In this document: piece after piece, positions 16,800 through 26,352 of the stretch
How the letters are laid out: each line of letters begins with the position of its first letter
Numbering within the stretch: the stretch's first letter is position 1
DNA from: Umezawaea tangerina
GTDB lineage: Bacteria; Actinomycetota; Actinomycetes; Mycobacteriales; Pseudonocardiaceae
Length of the DNA stretch: 64,000 nucleotides
Assembly (NCBI RefSeq): GCF_003002815.1
Contig: NZ_PVTF01000001.1
Location: 1,116,001 to 1,180,000 of the forward strand
Direction of reading: 5' to 3'
The notes under the pieces: generated by a model
Databases searched by the model: none
The model's input: only the letters and a program-made list of their open reading frames with translations
Told to the model about the DNA's origin: nothing
Translations under genes and position numbers: made by a program

Positions 16800-17957
16800 C
16801 TAAGTGTGAAGAGCCTTCCGGTAGACGTCCACCGTCTGCTCGGCCACGGTCGACCACGAGAACTCCTCGACGGCCCTGCGCCGACCCGCCTTGCCGAACT
16901 CCGCCGCCTTGGCCGGGTCGGCCAGCAGCTCGTTGATCGCGTCCGCGAGCTCCATCCGGTACGTCGAGGTGTCCGCCTCGTCGTAGTGCACCAGCAGCCC
17001 GGTGCGGCCGTCGTCGACCACCTCGGGGATGCCGCCCACGTCGGAGGCCACGACCGCGGTCCCGCAGGCCATCGCCTCCAGGTTCACGATGCCCAGCGGC
17101 TCGTACACCGACGGGCAGGCGAACACCGTCGCGTGGCTGAGGATCTGCCGCACCTCGGCGGGCTGGAGCATCTTCTGGATCCAGAACACGCCCTCGCGGA
17201 CCGCGGCCAGCTCGGCCACCGCCTGCCGGGTCTCCTCGGCGATCTCCGGGGTGTCCGGCGCGCCCGCGCACAGCACGACCTGCGCGTCCGGGGCGATGTG
17301 GTGGGCGGCCGCGACCAGGTGCCCGACGCCCTTCTGCCGGGTGATCCGCCCCACGAACGCCACGATCGGGCGTTCCGGGTCGATCCCGTGGTGCACGAGC
17401 GCGTCGGTCTCCTTCACCGGGTGGTAGGCCTCGGTGTCGATACCGTTGCGCACGACGTGCACCCGCTCCGGGTCCAGCGACGGGTAGCAGGCCAGCACGT
17501 CGGCCCGCATGCCCTCGCTGACCGCGATGACCGCGTCCGCGGCCTCGTACGCGGTCTGCTCCACCCACGAGGAGATCCGGTAGCCGCCGCCGAGCTGCTC
17601 GGCCTTCCACGGCCGCCGCGGCTCCAGCGAGTGCGCGGTCACCACGTGCGGCACCCCGTGCAGCAGTTTCGCCAGGTGGCCCGCCATGTTCGCGTACCAG
17701 GTGTGCGAGTGGACCAGCTCGGTGCCCGCCACCGCCGCGGCCATCTCCAGGTCCACCGACAGCGTCCGCAGCGCGGCGTTCGCGCTGTCGAGTCCGGGCG
17801 CCGCCTCGTGCGACTGCGCGTCGGGTCTGGGCCCGCCGAAGCAGTGCACGTCGACGTCGATCAGCTCGCGGAGGCGCGGCACCAGGAATCCAACGTGGAC
17901 TCCGGCTCCGCCGTACACCTCCGGGGGGTACTCCCGTGTCAGCAGTCCTACTCGCAC
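16800..17957 (-). CDS. glgM: GT4 glycosyltransferase GlgA/GlgM (alpha-maltose-1-phosphate synthase type)
   Basis: A 385-residue GT-B enzyme. N-terminal VRVGLLTREYPPEVYGGAGV is the hallmark of actinobacterial GlgA/GlgM. The acceptor domain holds HSHTWYANMAG, and the C-terminal domain holds VGRITRQKG and the nucleotide-binding EX7E region (CPSVYEPLGIVNLEAMACG). The M. tuberculosis orthologue Rv1212c (GlgM) makes maltose-1-phosphate from ADP-glucose for the GlgE glucan route; that function is assigned here by orthology. The GTG at 17957 aligns with the family N-terminus. It is divergent from glgC 113 bp away, whose product supplies ADP-glucose. Confidence 0.9.
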   Translation of the reverse strand: MRVGLLTREYPPEVYGGAGVHVGFLVPRLRELIDVDVHCFGGPRPDAQSHEAAPGLDSANAALRTLSVDLEMAAAVAGTELVHSHTWYANMAGHLAKLLHGVPHVVTAHSLEPRRPWKAEQLGGGYRISSWVEQTAYEAADAVIAVSEGMRADVLACYPSLDPERVHVVRNGIDTEAYHPVKETDALVHHGIDPERPIVAFVGRITRQKGVGHLVAAAHHIAPDAQVVLCAGAPDTPEIAEETRQAVAELAAVREGVFWIQKMLQPAEVRQILSHATVFACPSVYEPLGIVNLEAMACGTAVVASDVGGIPEVVDDGRTGLLVHYDEADTSTYRMELADAINELLADPAKAAEFGKAGRRRAVEEFSWSTVAEQTVDVYRKALHT

Positions 17958-18070
17958 GGGGCTCACCGTAACCCCGGAAGTGGGGCAGCCGGGTGAACGA
18001 ACCCGGAAAACGTCGGATCCGCCCCTGCTCGCCATTGGTGGCGCCGCTTCCGCCCGGTTAGGGTCATGGC

Positions 18071-19285
18071 GTGAAAGGGCAACCGCACGTACTCGGAATT
18101 GTCCTGGCCGGTGGGGAAGGGAAGCGGCTCTGGCCGCTGACAGCCGACCGGGCCAAACCGGCGGTGCCGTTCGCGGGCAACTACCGGCTCGTGGACTTCG
18201 TCCTGTCCAACCTGGTCAACGCGGGCATGGTCAAGCTCTGCGTCCTGACCCAGTACAAGTCGCACTCGCTCGACAAGCACATCTCCACCACGTGGAGGCT
18301 GTCGAACGTGCTCGGCCAGTACGTGACCCCGGTCCCGGCGCAGCAGCGCCTCGGGCCGCGCTGGTACACCGGCAGCGCCGACGCGATCTTCCAGTCGCTG
18401 AACCTGGTCCACGACGAGAAGCCGGAGCACATCGCCGTCTTCGGCGCGGACAACGTGTACCGGATGGATCCGGGCCAGATGCTGGAGCAGCACGTCGACA
18501 GCGGCGCGGGCGTCACCGTGGCGGGCATGCGCGTGCCGCGGGCCGAGGCCAAGGCGTTCGGCTGCATCGACTCGGACTCGACCGGGCTGATCACCCAGTT
18601 CCTGGAGAAGCCGTCCGACCCGCCGCACGTGCCCGACGACCCCGAGGTCACCTTCGCCTCGATGGGCAACTACATCTTCACGACCGAGGCGCTGCTGGAC
18701 GCGCTGCGGTCGGACGCGGCGAACCCCGACTCCGACCACGACATGGGCGGCGACATCATCCCCATGCTCGTGGACCAGGGCCGCGCCCACGTGTACGACT
18801 TCGCGGACAACGTCGTGCCGGGCGAGAGCGAACGCGACCGCGGGTACTGGCGGGACGTCGGGACGATCGACGCCTACTACGAGGCCCACATGGACCTGGT
18901 GTCCGTGCGCCCCGTGTTCAACCTCTACAACCAGGCCTGGCCGATCCGGACCGCCACACCGCCCCTGCCGCCTGCGAAGTTCATCGCGGGCGGAAGCGCG
19001 GAGGACTCGATGGTGGGACCGGGGTCGATCATCTCCGGGACGATCCACGGATCCGTGATCAGCTCGGACGTGGTGGTGGAGGTCGGGTCGGTCGTGCAGG
19101 GGAGCGTGCTGCTGCCGGGAGTGCGGATCGGCAAGGGGGCGGTGGTGCGGCGGGCGATCCTGGACAAGAACGTCGTGGTGCCGGACGGGGCGTTGATCGG
19201 GGTCGACCAGGCGATGGATCGGCAGAGGTACACGATCAGTGCCGGTGGGGTGACTGTGCTGGGGAAGAACGTGAGGGCGGAGTAG
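18071..19285 (+). CDS. glgC: Glucose-1-phosphate adenylyltransferase
   Basis: A 404-residue enzyme making ADP-glucose from ATP and glucose-1-phosphate, the committed step of glycogen/alpha-glucan synthesis. Visible are the nucleotide loop [16 protein letters not shown] (residues 9-24), [28 protein letters not shown] and a C-terminal left-handed beta-helix with hexapeptide repeats from about residue 300. TAGGGT ends 6 nt before the GTG, predicting a leaderless mRNA. It is divergent from glgM. A family A repeat follows the stop by about 150 bp. Confidence 0.95.
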   Translation: MKGQPHVLGIVLAGGEGKRLWPLTADRAKPAVPFAGNYRLVDFVLSNLVNAGMVKLCVLTQYKSHSLDKHISTTWRLSNVLGQYVTPVPAQQRLGPRWYTGSADAIFQSLNLVHDEKPEHIAVFGADNVYRMDPGQMLEQHVDSGAGVTVAGMRVPRAEAKAFGCIDSDSTGLITQFLEKPSDPPHVPDDPEVTFASMGNYIFTTEALLDALRSDAANPDSDHDMGGDIIPMLVDQGRAHVYDFADNVVPGESERDRGYWRDVGTIDAYYEAHMDLVSVRPVFNLYNQAWPIRTATPPLPPAKFIAGGSAEDSMVGPGSIISGTIHGSVISSDVVVEVGSVVQGSVLLPGVRIGKGAVVRRAILDKNVVVPDGALIGVDQAMDRQRYTISAGGVTVLGKNVRAE

Positions 19286-19433
19286 GGGGCTTAACGGCGG
19301 TGCGGAGCCCGGGCTCTGGGGTGAGTCTGCGCTCGGTGGGCCTGGGTTTCTCATCCGTGTGGTTCGGCTGCCGGTTCCGTTGTTGCGCCTGTGTGGTTCG
19401 GCTGCCGGTTCCGTTGTTCCCACCCGTGGCGTA

Positions 19434-19730
19434 GCCCGGCCCCCGGCGCGCGATTGTCTCAATGCCCTACCCCCGCTTGTCAAGACGGTGAAGCTGTCTT
19501 GACAAGCGGGGGTAGGGCAGGAGGGCGCTGTGTATCGGGGGCAGGGGTAGGTCTGGCTTCGCCAGCATCGGGCTCCGCCCGACTCGGGCATCCTCGCTCC
19601 GCGTCGGACAAGGCATCCTCGGCTGCGCCGTTGGACGGGGCATCCGCGCTTCGCGGCGGACAGGGCATCGGCTGGCGCCGACGAGGCCCCAGGCGCTCCG
19701 CGCCGGATGGGCGCTGGCGGGCTGCGCCCA
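19434..19730 (+). repeat. Family A repeat, copy A2
   Basis: It begins with the conserved flank AGCCCGGCCCCCGGCGCGCG and ATTGTCTCAA, followed by the hairpin. The 24-bp arms at 19463-19486 and 19496-19519 are perfect, with loop GGTGAAGCT and unique outer arm CTACCCCCGC. Then comes GGAGGGCGCTGTGTATCGGG and at least six palindromic modules (for example GGCATCCGCGCTTCGCGG, then CGGACAGG, and GGCTGGCGCCGACG), ending GGCGGGCTGCGCCCA. It lies between convergent glgC and the O-methyltransferase gene. Confidence 0.88.
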
Positions 19731-19803
19731 TCGTGGTTGGGGTGGTTGGGGGTGGGTGCTTGCTCCGCTTTGGTGGGTGTTCTGGTTCGGGGTTGCGAAG
19801 TCC

Positions 19804-20439
19804 TTATTTCTGCTTCTTGGCGGCGACCAGGAGGCCGTCGCTCAGGGGGAGCAGGACTGGGACCAGGCGGTCGTCCTCGCGGACGGATCTGGCGACTTCG
19901 CGCATGGCGGTCGTGTCCTGGTCGCGGTTGGACGGGTCGACCACGCGGCCGTTCCACAGGACGTTGTCGAAGGCGATGACGCCGCCGGGGCGGAGGAGGC
20001 GGACGCCCTCGTCCAGGTAGCGGGGGTACTCGGACTTGGCGCCGTCGACGAAGACGAGGTCGTAGGCGGCGTCGGTGAGCCTTGGCAGGACGTCGAGGGC
20101 GTGGCCCATGATGAGTCTGGTGCGGCTGACCTGGATCTTCGCCTCGGCGAAGGCCTTGCGGGCGGCGCGCTGGTGTTCGGGTTCGACGTCGATGGACGTC
20201 AGCACGCCCGCCACGGGCATGCCGCCGAGCAGGTAGAGGCCGCTGACGCCGGCGCCGGTGCCGACCTCGACGACGGCCTTGGCCTGGAGGGCGGCGGCGA
20301 GGAACCGGAGGGCCGAGCCGCCGCCGCTGCCGATCGGTGCGCAGCCCAGGTCGACACCCCTGCTCCGGGCGGCCGTCAGCACGTCGTCCTCGGGGAGGAA
20401 GTGCTCCACGTAGTCCCGAAGCGGCGAATCCGGTGTCAC
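19804..20439 (-). CDS. SAM-dependent O-methyltransferase (Rv1220c-like)
   Basis: A 211-residue class I methyltransferase of the catechol-O-methyltransferase-like group. Motif I is VVEVGTGAGVSGLYL (near residues 58-72), the acidic strand is LTSIDVEPEHQ, motif IV with metal ligand is YDLVFVDGAK, and DNVLWNGRV is typical. The start is placed at the GTG at 20439 because the family begins VTPDSPLRDYV and because TAACCT ends 8 nt upstream (leaderless pattern); an upstream in-frame start at 20556 is less likely. It is divergent from sigE, as in M. tuberculosis. Its substrate is unknown. Confidence 0.87.
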   Translation of the reverse strand: MTPDSPLRDYVEHFLPEDDVLTAARSRGVDLGCAPIGSGGGSALRFLAAALQAKAVVEVGTGAGVSGLYLLGGMPVAGVLTSIDVEPEHQRAARKAFAEAKIQVSRTRLIMGHALDVLPRLTDAAYDLVFVDGAKSEYPRYLDEGVRLLRPGGVIAFDNVLWNGRVVDPSNRDQDTTAMREVARSVREDDRLVPVLLPLSDGLLVAAKKQK

Positions 20440-20638
20440 AAGCCAGGAGGTTAGCGCCGCAAGGGGTGAAATCGGGTGAACCCGCCGTGAAGGGCGACGT
20501 CGTTGCGCGTCGGCGGGCATCCATCCGGGTGTCCGCGGGTACCCGGACGGGTACATCCGGATTCTCAGCGTGCTCTCAGCCGTCTCTCACCATCGTTATA
20601 AGCAAGCCAGGCACGCTGATAGTCAGAGTCAGAACACG

Positions 20639-20666
20639 GGAACACCGGGAACCGATCCCACGTTGA
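20639..20666 (+). promoter_or_regulatory. Predicted SigE-type (ECF) promoter of sigE
   Basis: GGAACA at 20639-20644 and CGTTGA at 20661-20666 are separated by 16 bp. This fits the GGAAC / CGTT consensus of SigE-class ECF sigma factors and implies autoregulation of sigE-rseA. It lies 33 bp upstream of the first possible start codon. Confidence 0.6.
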
Positions 20667-20698
20667 CCTGTGCACAGGGCTGAGCCAGCCCACTGGAG

Positions 20699-21319
20699 GT
20701 GCTTCACCGCCCGATGCGCACGCAGCCGACTTCGCCGGTGGCGTTGTCCCCCGCCGCCCCCACGCCGACCGTCGCCCCCATCGAGTCGGCGGACTGGACG
20801 CCGCCCTCATGGGACGAGGTCGTCCGTGAGCACGCCGACCGGGTGTACCGGCTGGCCTACCGGTTGACCGGTAACCAGCACGACGCCGAGGACCTCACCC
20901 AGGAGACGTTCATCCGGGTGTTCCGCTCTCTCGCCTCCTACAAGCCGGGCACCTTCGAGGGTTGGCTGCACCGCATCACGACCAACCTCTTCCTCGACAT
21001 GGCGCGCCGCCGCTCGCGGCTGCGCATGGAGGGGCTGCCCGAGGACACCGACCGGCTCGCGGGCGACGACCCGAGCCCGGAGCAGGTCTACTCCGACACG
21101 CACCTGGACCCCGACCTGCAGGCCGCCCTCGACGAGCTGCCGCCGGAGTTCCGGGCCGCCGTGGTGCTCTGCGACGTCGAAGGCCTCTCCTACGAGGAGA
21201 TCGGGGCGACCCTCGGGGTGAAACTGGGTACCGTGAGGAGTCGGATCCACCGGGGCCGCCAGGCCCTGCGGGCCGCGCTCGAACGCCGTCGGGAGCAAGT
21301 GCTGGAGGACTCTGCATGA
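20699..21319 (+). CDS. sigE: ECF RNA polymerase sigma factor SigE
   Basis: A 206-residue ECF sigma factor. Region 2 is [20 protein letters not shown] with [17 protein letters not shown] (residues 40-77), and region 4 is [20 protein letters not shown] with [19 protein letters not shown] (about 145-195). In mycobacteria SigE controls surface and envelope stress responses. It starts at the GTG at 20699 or the ATG at 20714; the latter is preceded at a distance by GGAGG. Its stop overlaps the anti-sigma gene (ATGA). The order sigE-rseA-htrA-tatB matches Rv1221-Rv1224. Confidence 0.94.
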   Translation: MLHRPMRTQPTSPVALSPAAPTPTVAPIESADWTPPSWDEVVREHADRVYRLAYRLTGNQHDAEDLTQETFIRVFRSLASYKPGTFEGWLHRITTNLFLDMARRRSRLRMEGLPEDTDRLAGDDPSPEQVYSDTHLDPDLQAALDELPPEFRAAVVLCDVEGLSYEEIGATLGVKLGTVRSRIHRGRQALRAALERRREQVLEDSA

Positions 21320-21957
21320 CCGACCTGCGAGGTTGGGGAGTGTCGGAGCAACACCTGCTGCCCGACGTGGTGGTCGCCTACGTCGACAACGAGCTGTCGA
21401 CCACGGCGCACGGCCGGGCCACCGCGCACCTCGCGCGCTGCCCGCTCTGCGCCGCCGAGGCCGCCTACCAGCAGCAGGTCCGCCTCGCGGTCCGCACCGC
21501 CGGCATGCCCAACTGCGCGTCGGGGTTCCTCGACAAGCTGCGCGCCATCCCCCAGGAAGCCGACCTGCCCGAGATGCCGGACAACCTGGCGATGACCGAG
21601 GACGGCCAGCTCGTCACGGTCCTGCGCCCGGACCGCGCCCAGGCCGCGGGCGCGTTCGGCTCCGGTCCCGTGCTCGGGGCGTCCCGCCCGCTCGGCACCG
21701 GGTCGTCGGTGCTCGGCCGGTTCGTCGGCACCCGTCGTGCCCGCAACAGCGCGGGCGCGGTCGTCTCCGGCCTCGTGCTCGGTGCCCTCGTGTTGGTCAC
21801 ACCGTCGGGTGAACCCTCGCCCCAGGCCCGTCCCACCCCGCCGCGCGACATCGGGTCGCCGACCGTCACGGTCGAGCCCGCGAGCGCCGTCGGCCCCCTC
21901 CAGCACGACGAGAACGACCGCCTCGACCTGCTGCGATCGGTCTCGCACGGCCGTTGA
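21316..21957 (+). CDS. rseA: Anti-sigma-E factor RseA, zinc-finger type
   Basis: A 213-residue protein. The N-terminal ZAS (zinc anti-sigma) motif is His38-x3-Cys42-x2-Cys45 (AHLARCPLC), preceded by the helix with [19 protein letters not shown]-terminal hydrophobic segment ([16 protein letters not shown], about residues 147-162) may anchor it in the membrane. It should bind and inhibit SigE until envelope stress. Coupled to sigE by an ATGA overlap, and followed 82 bp later by htrA, whose product may act in its turnover. Confidence 0.9.
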   Translation: MTDLRGWGVSEQHLLPDVVVAYVDNELSTTAHGRATAHLARCPLCAAEAAYQQQVRLAVRTAGMPNCASGFLDKLRAIPQEADLPEMPDNLAMTEDGQLVTVLRPDRAQAAGAFGSGPVLGASRPLGTGSSVLGRFVGTRRARNSAGAVVSGLVLGALVLVTPSGEPSPQARPTPPRDIGSPTVTVEPASAVGPLQHDENDRLDLLRSVSHGR

Positions 21958-22039
21958 GGACCCGCGTACGCGGACTTCACCGACGACCAGGCAGGCTTGC
22001 CCCCATCTTGAGGTAGTCAGCGGAACCATTCGGGGAGCG

Positions 22040-23596
22040 ATGAGCCAGCCAGAACAGGGCAACGGTCAACTGCCCGCGACCCCCGTGTCGGGTGTGGACG
22101 ACGGGGAGCACCGCAGGCTCGCCCCGCGCCCCCTCGACCGCCCGCCGGTCGACCCCTCGCTCACCGCCGCGTTCGGCCGCCCCGCCGGGGTGGACAGCGC
22201 GTTCGACGGTCAGCGCCCCCAGTCCTACGGCACGAACGGCGCGAACGGCTCCGCCGGGACGATGGCCCCGCCGCCCCCCGAGGCGCTGGCCACCGCGTTC
22301 GGCCGCCCGGTCGGCGGTGCCGACCTCAAGCTCCAGCGCCCGCCCGGCGCCGACCACGTCGTCGAGCAGGACATCGACCCGGTGTTCTGGGACGGCAAAC
22401 CCGCGGGCGACCCGTGGCGCGACCCCGGCTCGGGCGCCGTGATCGGCCCGCCCGCCGTGGGCGAGAAGTCCTCCGCCCCGTCGAGCGCGAAAGCCGCCCC
22501 CGGCCCGCAGCTGAGCGTGCCCGAACTGCTGTTCGGCAGGCGCGTCAAGCCGATGGGCCTGGTCCTGCTGCTGGTCGCCGCACTGCTCGTCGGCACGGCC
22601 GGTGGCCTGGTCGGCTGGCTGTTCGGCCGTGCGGGCAACCCGCTCACCGACAGCGGTGTCACGCTGGCCGAGGTCAAACCCGCCAAGGAACGCCCGGTCG
22701 GCTCGGTGTCGGACATCGCCAAGCGCACCACGCCCAGCGTCGTCTCGATCGAGTTCAAGGGCGCCAACATCTCCGGCGTCGGCTCCGGCGTGGTCATCGA
22801 CGGCGAGGGCTACGTCCTCACCAACGACCACGTGGTCGCCCCCGCCGTGCAGGACGCCACCGCCAAGCTGACCGTCGTGTTCACCGACGGCAAGCGCGCC
22901 ATCGCCCGCATCGTCGGCCGCGACTCCAAGACCGACCTCGCGGTGGTCAAGGTCGAGGTGACCAACCCGACCGTCATCCAGTTCGGCAACTCCGACGACC
23001 TCCAGGTCGGCGACACCGTCATCGCCATCGGCTCGCCGCTGTCGCTGTCGAACACCGTCACCGAGGGCATCGTCAGCGCCCTGAACCGCCCCGTCACCGC
23101 CGCTGGTGAGAACGGCGGCCCCCAGGTCACCTACGACGCCATCCAGACCGACGCGGCCATCAACCCCGGCAACTCCGGCGGCGCGCTGGTCGACAGCTCG
23201 GGCGCCCTGGTCGGCATCAACTCCTCGATCCAGACCCAGACCGGCAACTCGGTCGGCCTCGGCTTCGCGATCTCCGGCAACTACGCCCGCAAGATCTCCG
23301 AGTCGCTGATCCGCACCGGCGAGGTCAAGCACGCCGACATGAACGTCAACGCCCGCTCGGCCTCCGCCGAGACCGCCGAGGGCGCCCAGGTCCAGAACGT
23401 CCCCGCCGGCGGCGCGGCCGCCGCGGCGGGCATCGTCGAGGGCGACGTGATCACCAAGGTCGGCGGCCGCATGGTCCGCAACGCCGCCGAACTGACCGTC
23501 GCGGTCCGCGAACACGACATCGGCGAAACCGTCCCCGTGGTCCTCGCCAGGCAAGGACGCGAACTGACCGTCCAGGTCACGCTCAAGTCCGACTGA
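22040..23596 (+). CDS. htrA: HtrA/DegP-type membrane serine protease with PDZ domain
   Basis: A 518-residue protein with a Pro-rich cytosolic tail (1-169), one membrane helix (about 172-195), a trypsin-like domain and a C-terminal PDZ domain. The catalytic triad is His264 (TNDHVV), Asp299 (SKTDLAVV) and Ser379 (GNSGGAL). It should degrade or refold damaged envelope proteins. The N-terminal tail carries two AFGRP motifs (44-48 and 86-90), probably docking sites. The start is the ATG at 22040. The orthologue of Rv1223, in the same order as M. tuberculosis. Confidence 0.93.
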   Translation: MSQPEQGNGQLPATPVSGVDDGEHRRLAPRPLDRPPVDPSLTAAFGRPAGVDSAFDGQRPQSYGTNGANGSAGTMAPPPPEALATAFGRPVGGADLKLQRPPGADHVVEQDIDPVFWDGKPAGDPWRDPGSGAVIGPPAVGEKSSAPSSAKAAPGPQLSVPELLFGRRVKPMGLVLLLVAALLVGTAGGLVGWLFGRAGNPLTDSGVTLAEVKPAKERPVGSVSDIAKRTTPSVVSIEFKGANISGVGSGVVIDGEGYVLTNDHVVAPAVQDATAKLTVVFTDGKRAIARIVGRDSKTDLAVVKVEVTNPTVIQFGNSDDLQVGDTVIAIGSPLSLSNTVTEGIVSALNRPVTAAGENGGPQVTYDAIQTDAAINPGNSGGALVDSSGALVGINSSIQTQTGNSVGLGFAISGNYARKISESLIRTGEVKHADMNVNARSASAETAEGAQVQNVPAGGAAAAAGIVEGDVITKVGGRMVRNAAELTVAVREHDIGETVPVVLARQGRELTVQVTLKSD

Positions 23597-23639
23597 CCAC
23601 CGGCTAACCTGGCTTCAGCGCAACGATGGAGGAGCCAAC

Positions 23640-24008
23640 GTGTTCGACAGCATCGGCTGGGTGGAGATCCTCATCATCGTCGTCGCAGGCCTGTTCATCC
23701 TGGGCCCCGAACGACTACCGGACGCCGCGGCCTGGGTCGGCCGCACCATCCGCCAGGTGAGGGACTACGCCACCGGCGCCCGCGAACAGCTCAAGCAGGA
23801 AATGGGCCCGGAGTTCGAACAGCTGCGCAAACCCCTCGAAGACCTCAAGGAACTCCGCAACTTCGACCCGAAGCGCGCCGTGACCAAACACCTCTTCGAC
23901 GACCCGGAACCGTCGAAGCCCAACGGGTACCCGGCACCACCTACGCCGCCTGCGGAGAGGCCGTTGAATCCGGGTGAGCGGGCACCTTACGACCCGGACG
24001 CGACCTGA
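23640..24008 (+). CDS. tatB: Sec-independent translocase subunit TatB
   Basis: A 122-residue protein with an N-terminal membrane helix ([21 protein letters not shown], residues 7-27), the conserved Glu before the helix and the GPERLP hinge, then a charged amphipathic helix ([18 protein letters not shown]) and a Pro-rich tail. TatB with TatC forms the receptor for twin-arginine substrates. The start is the GTG at 23640 with ribosome site GGAGGAG. It follows htrA as in M. tuberculosis (Rv1224). Two inverted family B elements follow. Confidence 0.92.
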   Translation: MFDSIGWVEILIIVVAGLFILGPERLPDAAAWVGRTIRQVRDYATGAREQLKQEMGPEFEQLRKPLEDLKELRNFDPKRAVTKHLFDDPEPSKPNGYPAPPTPPAERPLNPGERAPYDPDAT

Positions 24009-24135
24009 GGGAGTTCGAACTTCCTCAAGGTTCTTGTCGCTGGACTCCTCAAGCATTCCCCGCAGCCCGGCTGGAAGCCCCAACGGCATCGGAATGCAAC
24101 CCCAGCCCGGCTGGAAAGCAGGACGAACAACCACC

Positions 24136-24252
24136 GTGGTCGATTTTACTTGGGGTTTTTGGGCTTAGACTTGCGTCGGCGGGCAGGCTCTACCACCTGC
24201 CCTTTTTCGCCCGACGAAGCCCAAAAAAGGGGCCCCAAGTCAAATCGACCAC
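24136..24252 (+). repeat. Family B structured element, copy B1
   Basis: A 117-bp element with nested inverted repeats. The outer stem is GTGGTCGATTTTACTTGGGG with its near-perfect complement ending ATCGACCAC. The second stem is TTTTTGGGCTT with AAGCCCAAAAA, the third GTCGG with CCGAC, and the tip GGGCAGG with CCTGCCC. It is preceded by two copies of CCCGGCTGGAA (24068-24116). It lies downstream of tatB, in inverted orientation to B2, 115 bp away. No coding potential. Confidence 0.85.
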
Positions 24253-24367
24253 ACCCACGCACGGGACGACCCGACCCCCACGTGCCTACGCTCTACCTCG
24301 CCCTTGACCGCGGGCAGGGCGGAAAAGCAGTTTGATTGGCTGGTGAGGGGTTAAGACCGGTGGTGGT

Positions 24368-24485
24368 GTGGTCGATTTGACTTGGGCCCCTCTTTTCGGC
24401 CCTGGCGGGCCAAAAAGGGCAGGTGGTGAAGATCCTGCCCGCCGCCGAAAGTGTAGGGCCGAAAACCCCAAGTAAAATCGACCAC
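24368..24485 (-). repeat. Family B structured element, copy B2 (inverted)
   Basis: A 118-bp reverse-orientation relative of B1. The outer stem is the same (GTGGTCGATTTGACTTGGG), but the second stem reads, in family orientation, TTTTCGGCCCT with AGGGCCGAAAA, a compensated change relative to B1. The tip GGGCAGG / CCTGCCC is kept. On the far side it carries TGCTTTCCAGC, the reverse complement of the GCTGGAAAGCA flank of B1. B1, B2 and their flanks fill most of the 574-bp gap between tatB and mrp. Confidence 0.82.
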
Positions 24486-24582
24486 GGTCCGTGTTCGTGC
24501 TGCTTTCCAGCGGCTTGAGCGGGTCGGCCGTTTTAAAGCAAAAGCCAAAGGCAAAAGCAAAACCTGCCGCTCGCTCCCCGGC

Positions 24583-25728
24583 CTACCTACCCGCCGGCGT
24601 CACGTTCAACAGCCGTCCTGCCAATCCCCGCGACCGCACCGAAAGCTTCGTGGCCACGTCCGTCAGCACCTGTGCCGCCGCCGACTCCGGGTGGGCCAGG
24701 ACGATGGGGGTGCCTTCGTCGCCCTGTTCGCGCAGTCGTGGGTCCAGGGGGACCTGGCCCAGCAGGGGCACGGTGGAGCCGACGGCCTTGGTGAGGGAGT
24801 CGGCGACTGCCTGGCCGCCGCCGGAGCCGAAGACGTCCATGCGGGTGCCGTCGGGCATTTCCAGCCAGGACATGTTCTCGACGACGCCCGCGATGCGCTG
24901 CCTGGTCTGCAGGGCGATCGAGCCGGCGCGTTCCGCGACCTCGGCGGCTGCCTGCTGGGGGGTGGTGACCACGAGGATCTCGCCGTTGGGGACGAGTTGG
25001 GCCACGGAGATGGCGACGTCGCCGGTGCCGGGCGGGAGGTCGAGGAGGAGGACGTCGAGGTCGCCCCAGAAGACGTCGGCGAGGAACTGCTGCAGGGCGC
25101 GGTGGAGCATGGGGCCGCGCCAGACGACGGGGGTGTTGCCGGGGGTGAACATGCCGATGGAGATGAGCTTCACGCCGTGGGACTGCGGCGGCATGATCAT
25201 CTTCTCGACCTGGGTGGGGCGGGCGTCGGTGCCGAGCATGCGGGGGATGGAGTGGCCGTAGATGTCGGCGTCGACGACGCCGACGGACAGGCCGCGGGCG
25301 GCCATGGCGACGGCGAGGTTGACGGTGACGCTGGACTTGCCGACGCCGCCCTTGCCGGAGGCCACGCAGTAGACGCGGGTCAGCGAGCCGGGCTGGGCGA
25401 AGGGGATGACGGGTTCCTCGGTGCCGCCGCGCAGCGACTTGCGCAGGTCGGTCCGCTGCTGGTCGCTCATCACGTCCAGCTCGACCGCGACGGAGGTGAC
25501 GCCGGGCAGCGCCGCGACGGCGGCGGTGACGTCCTTGGTGATCTTGTCGCGCATCGGGCACCCGGCGACGGTCAGGTACACCGCTACGGCCACCGAACCG
25601 CCGGGCGACACGACGACGTCCTTCACCATGCCGAGCTCGGTGATGGGGCGCCTGATCTCGGGGTCCTGGACACCGGCGAGCGCCTGCTGGACTTCGTCGA
25701 CCGACGGGATGGTGTGCGTGGTGGTCAC
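24583..25728 (-). CDS. mrp: Mrp/NBP35-type Fe-S cluster carrier ATPase
   Basis: A 381-residue protein. The N-terminal MIP18/DUF59 domain holds VQDPEIRRPITELGMV and YLTVAGCPMRDKI. The ApbC/Mrp ATPase domain has the deviant Walker A SGKGGVGKSS (near residue 126), VVDADIYGHSIPR, and LLLDLPPGTGD with VENMSW. Mrp proteins carry and deliver Fe-S clusters. The C-terminal CxxC found in many Mrp proteins is not seen after NMSWLEMPDG. The start is the GTG at 25728, as longer frames have no family homology. Orthologous by position to Rv1229c; divergent from a MarR gene. Confidence 0.92.
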   Translation of the reverse strand: MTTTHTIPSVDEVQQALAGVQDPEIRRPITELGMVKDVVVSPGGSVAVAVYLTVAGCPMRDKITKDVTAAVAALPGVTSVAVELDVMSDQQRTDLRKSLRGGTEEPVIPFAQPGSLTRVYCVASGKGGVGKSSVTVNLAVAMAARGLSVGVVDADIYGHSIPRMLGTDARPTQVEKMIMPPQSHGVKLISIGMFTPGNTPVVWRGPMLHRALQQFLADVFWGDLDVLLLDLPPGTGDVAISVAQLVPNGEILVVTTPQQAAAEVAERAGSIALQTRQRIAGVVENMSWLEMPDGTRMDVFGSGGGQAVADSLTKAVGSTVPLLGQVPLDPRLREQGDEGTPIVLAHPESAAAQVLTDVATKLSVRSRGLAGRLLNVTPAGR

Positions 25729-25890
25729 GGGATCGAGCACCGACCTTCGTGGACTGGGAAACGGTATTGCGGGACAACGCCCCGACGGCCATGCTACGGC
25801 GGCGGGGGACAGCTCCAAGCTACCGGCCGGTCGGCACCAGCGCGGGGTCACCGACGAGGTGGTCCAGTGCTTTCCGTAACATCCGGCTCC

Positions 25891-26352
25891 GTGCCGGAAT
25901 CGGGTAGTGCCCGGTTGCCCAACCACGTCGAGCTCGTGGTGTGGCAATCGTTCCTCCGCGCGCATGCCCGGATCACCCGGACTCTCGAGGCCGAGTTGAT
26001 CGCCGAGCAGCGCCTCTCACTAGCGGCTTACGACGTGCTCGTCCAGTTGGCCGAAGCGCCGCAGCACCGGTTGCGCATGACGGAGCTGGCCGACGCCGTC
26101 CTGCTGTCCCGGTCCGGGGTCACCCGGCTGGTCGACCGGTTGGAGCGCGCGGGCCTGGTCGGGAGGGAGCGGGCGGACGGCGACGGCCGCGGCATCGTCG
26201 CGGTGCTCACGCCGGCCGGTGTCGAACGCCTCCGCGTCGCCGCGGGCACGCACCTCGCCGGGGTCGCGCGGCACTTCGCGGAGGGCTTCACCGCGCCCGA
26301 GCTGGACGCGTTCGGCGTGACGTGCCAACGACTCGCGGACGAGAACGCGTGA
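25891..26352 (+). CDS. MarR-family transcriptional regulator
   Basis: A 153-residue winged-helix protein: LSLAAYDVLVQLAEAP, then LRMTELADAVLLSRSGVTRL (recognition helix) and VDRLERAGLVGRERADGDGR with the wing GIVAVLTPAG. Start at the GTG at 25891, 8 nt after TAACAT (leaderless pattern); a GTG at 25867 is an alternative. Its stop overlaps the start of a NUDIX gene (GTGA), so the two are co-expressed, and it may control that gene. It is divergent from mrp. The ligand is unknown. Confidence 0.88.
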   Translation: MPESGSARLPNHVELVVWQSFLRAHARITRTLEAELIAEQRLSLAAYDVLVQLAEAPQHRLRMTELADAVLLSRSGVTRLVDRLERAGLVGRERADGDGRGIVAVLTPAGVERLRVAAGTHLAGVARHFAEGFTAPELDAFGVTCQRLADENA

